Shown here: one piece after another, positions 30,923-31,275 of the stretch
Numbering within the stretch: the first letter of the stretch is position 1
Layout of the letters: the number at the start of each line of letters is the position of its first letter
NCBI GenBank assembly: GCA_910584575.1
Contig: CAJUBG010000043.1
Span: forward strand, 1-31,275
DNA length: 31,275 nt
Source: an uncultured Dorea sp.
Lineage (GTDB): Bacteria; Bacillota; Clostridia; Lachnospirales; Lachnospiraceae
Direction of reading: 5' to 3'
Notes under the pieces: model-generated
The model's input: only the letters and a program-made list of their open reading frames with translations
Database searches by the model: none
What the model was told of the DNA's origin: nothing
Program-made: the position numbers and the translations under genes

Positions 30923-31275
30923 TTAAACCATTTCCACCAGCTCGGCAAATGTATCCGGATGGCTGGCATCGAAAGGCTCGTTTGCCCACATCAGGGTTAC
31001 AAGGTTCTCTGTCCTGGACAGATTTATGAGATTGTGGGTATATCCCGGAAGCATATGGACCGCCTCAAGTTTGTCTCCCGATACCTCAAACCTCCGGACC
31101 GGATAGGGTTTCCCGTCCCCGTCTGTTCCTATTTTTCGTTCTTCTATTAATCCATGTCCAGAAACAACGATAAAAAACTCCCATTTACTGTGATGCCAGT
31201 GCTCTCCTTTCGTAACTCCCGGCTTACTGATATTTACGGAAAACTGGCCGCTGTCAGCCGTCTTTAACAGCTCGG
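30923..31275 (-). CDS. capF: CapF-like reductase/epimerase, C-terminal part (runs off the window)
   Basis: The minus-strand frame open at the window edge encodes the last 116 residues of a protein and stops at 30925-30923. It contains the C-terminal cupin domain of CapF: QFSVNISKPGVTKGEHWHHS with metal-binding His residues, EFFIVVSGHGLIEER, and LPGYTHNLINLS followed by LVTLMWANEPFDASHPDTF. In the S. aureus capsule pathway CapF makes the deoxy-sugar precursor of UDP-L-FucNAc, which CapG then epimerises. Its stop lies 9 bp before the capG ATG, as expected for one operon. The Rossmann N-terminal half is outside the window. Confidence 0.88.
   Translation of the reverse strand, partial: ELLKTADSGQFSVNISKPGVTKGEHWHHSKWEFFIVVSGHGLIEERKIGTDGDGKPYPVRRFEVSGDKLEAVHMLPGYTHNLINLSRTENLVTLMWANEPFDASHPDTFAELVEMV

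Noticed and set aside
1..31275. CRISPR array, insertion sequence or prophage
   Set aside because: No regularly spaced repeats, transposase, integrase or phage structural genes were seen. Repeats found are short promoter or terminator elements.

Overview
The window looks like a chromosomal segment of an anaerobic, spore-forming Clostridia member, most likely Lachnospiraceae. This is inferred from protein character: a GerA/SpoVAF-type germination protein, paired FolD and FchA, four-carbon acid sugar kinases, a BceAB-type exporter and an S-P-x-T-G wall-sorting signal, together with strong Shine-Dalgarno sites. The species cannot be named from the sequence alone. No insertion sequence, prophage, CRISPR array or rRNA was seen. 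The one RNA gene recognised is a tRNA-Thr(CGU).

Layout, left to right. 1-970: the first codons of a minus-strand gene, two terminators, tRNA-Thr and a small cupin. 981-4316: a BceAB-type ABC exporter and an acyl-CoA thioesterase. 4439-5215: a TruA-like pseudouridine synthase whose catalytic Asp position is Glu. 5361-13621: an acid-sugar catabolic island. Its minus-strand genes run from a GarR-type dehydrogenase through a DUF1537 kinase, a second DUF1537 kinase, a PdxA2-type dehydrogenase and a GntP-type permease, with a DeoR regulator beyond the downstream end and a divergent GntR/FCD regulator at the upstream end. 13624-17411: an orphan LytTR response regulator, divergent from a large sortase-type surface protein split by a frameshift. 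17479-21797: DegV and a MATE exporter, an orphan GerA/SpoVAF protein and dUTPase. 21903-26307: a one-carbon block (glyA, fchA, folD) and an alanine/glycine:cation symporter. 26518-29611: a flavin reductase-rubredoxin fusion, a DUF1349 protein, a GNAT acetyltransferase and a Fic protein. 29729-31275: a CapG-like UDP-GlcNAc 2-epimerase and the C-terminal end of CapF, the edge of a surface-polysaccharide cluster.

The regulatory DNA is unusually readable. The acid-sugar island appears to be two transcription units under two regulators. The garR-like/kinase promoter has a 14-bp palindrome with a GGTATACC core in its -35/-10 spacer, a good GntR operator. The second kinase has its own consensus promoter overlapped by TGTTTG-type direct repeats, as expected for a DeoR repressor. 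Upstream of the surface-protein promoter are two direct repeats exactly 20 bp apart, fitting LytTR activation, followed by a 39-nt near-palindrome at the transcription start. A compact two-hairpin motif occurs twice, once before and once after the symporter gene, and is not explained by any family I recognise. The most notable coding oddities are the Asp-to-Glu change in TruA, the Gln-to-Leu change in FolD next to a separate cyclohydrolase, and the frameshifted surface protein.
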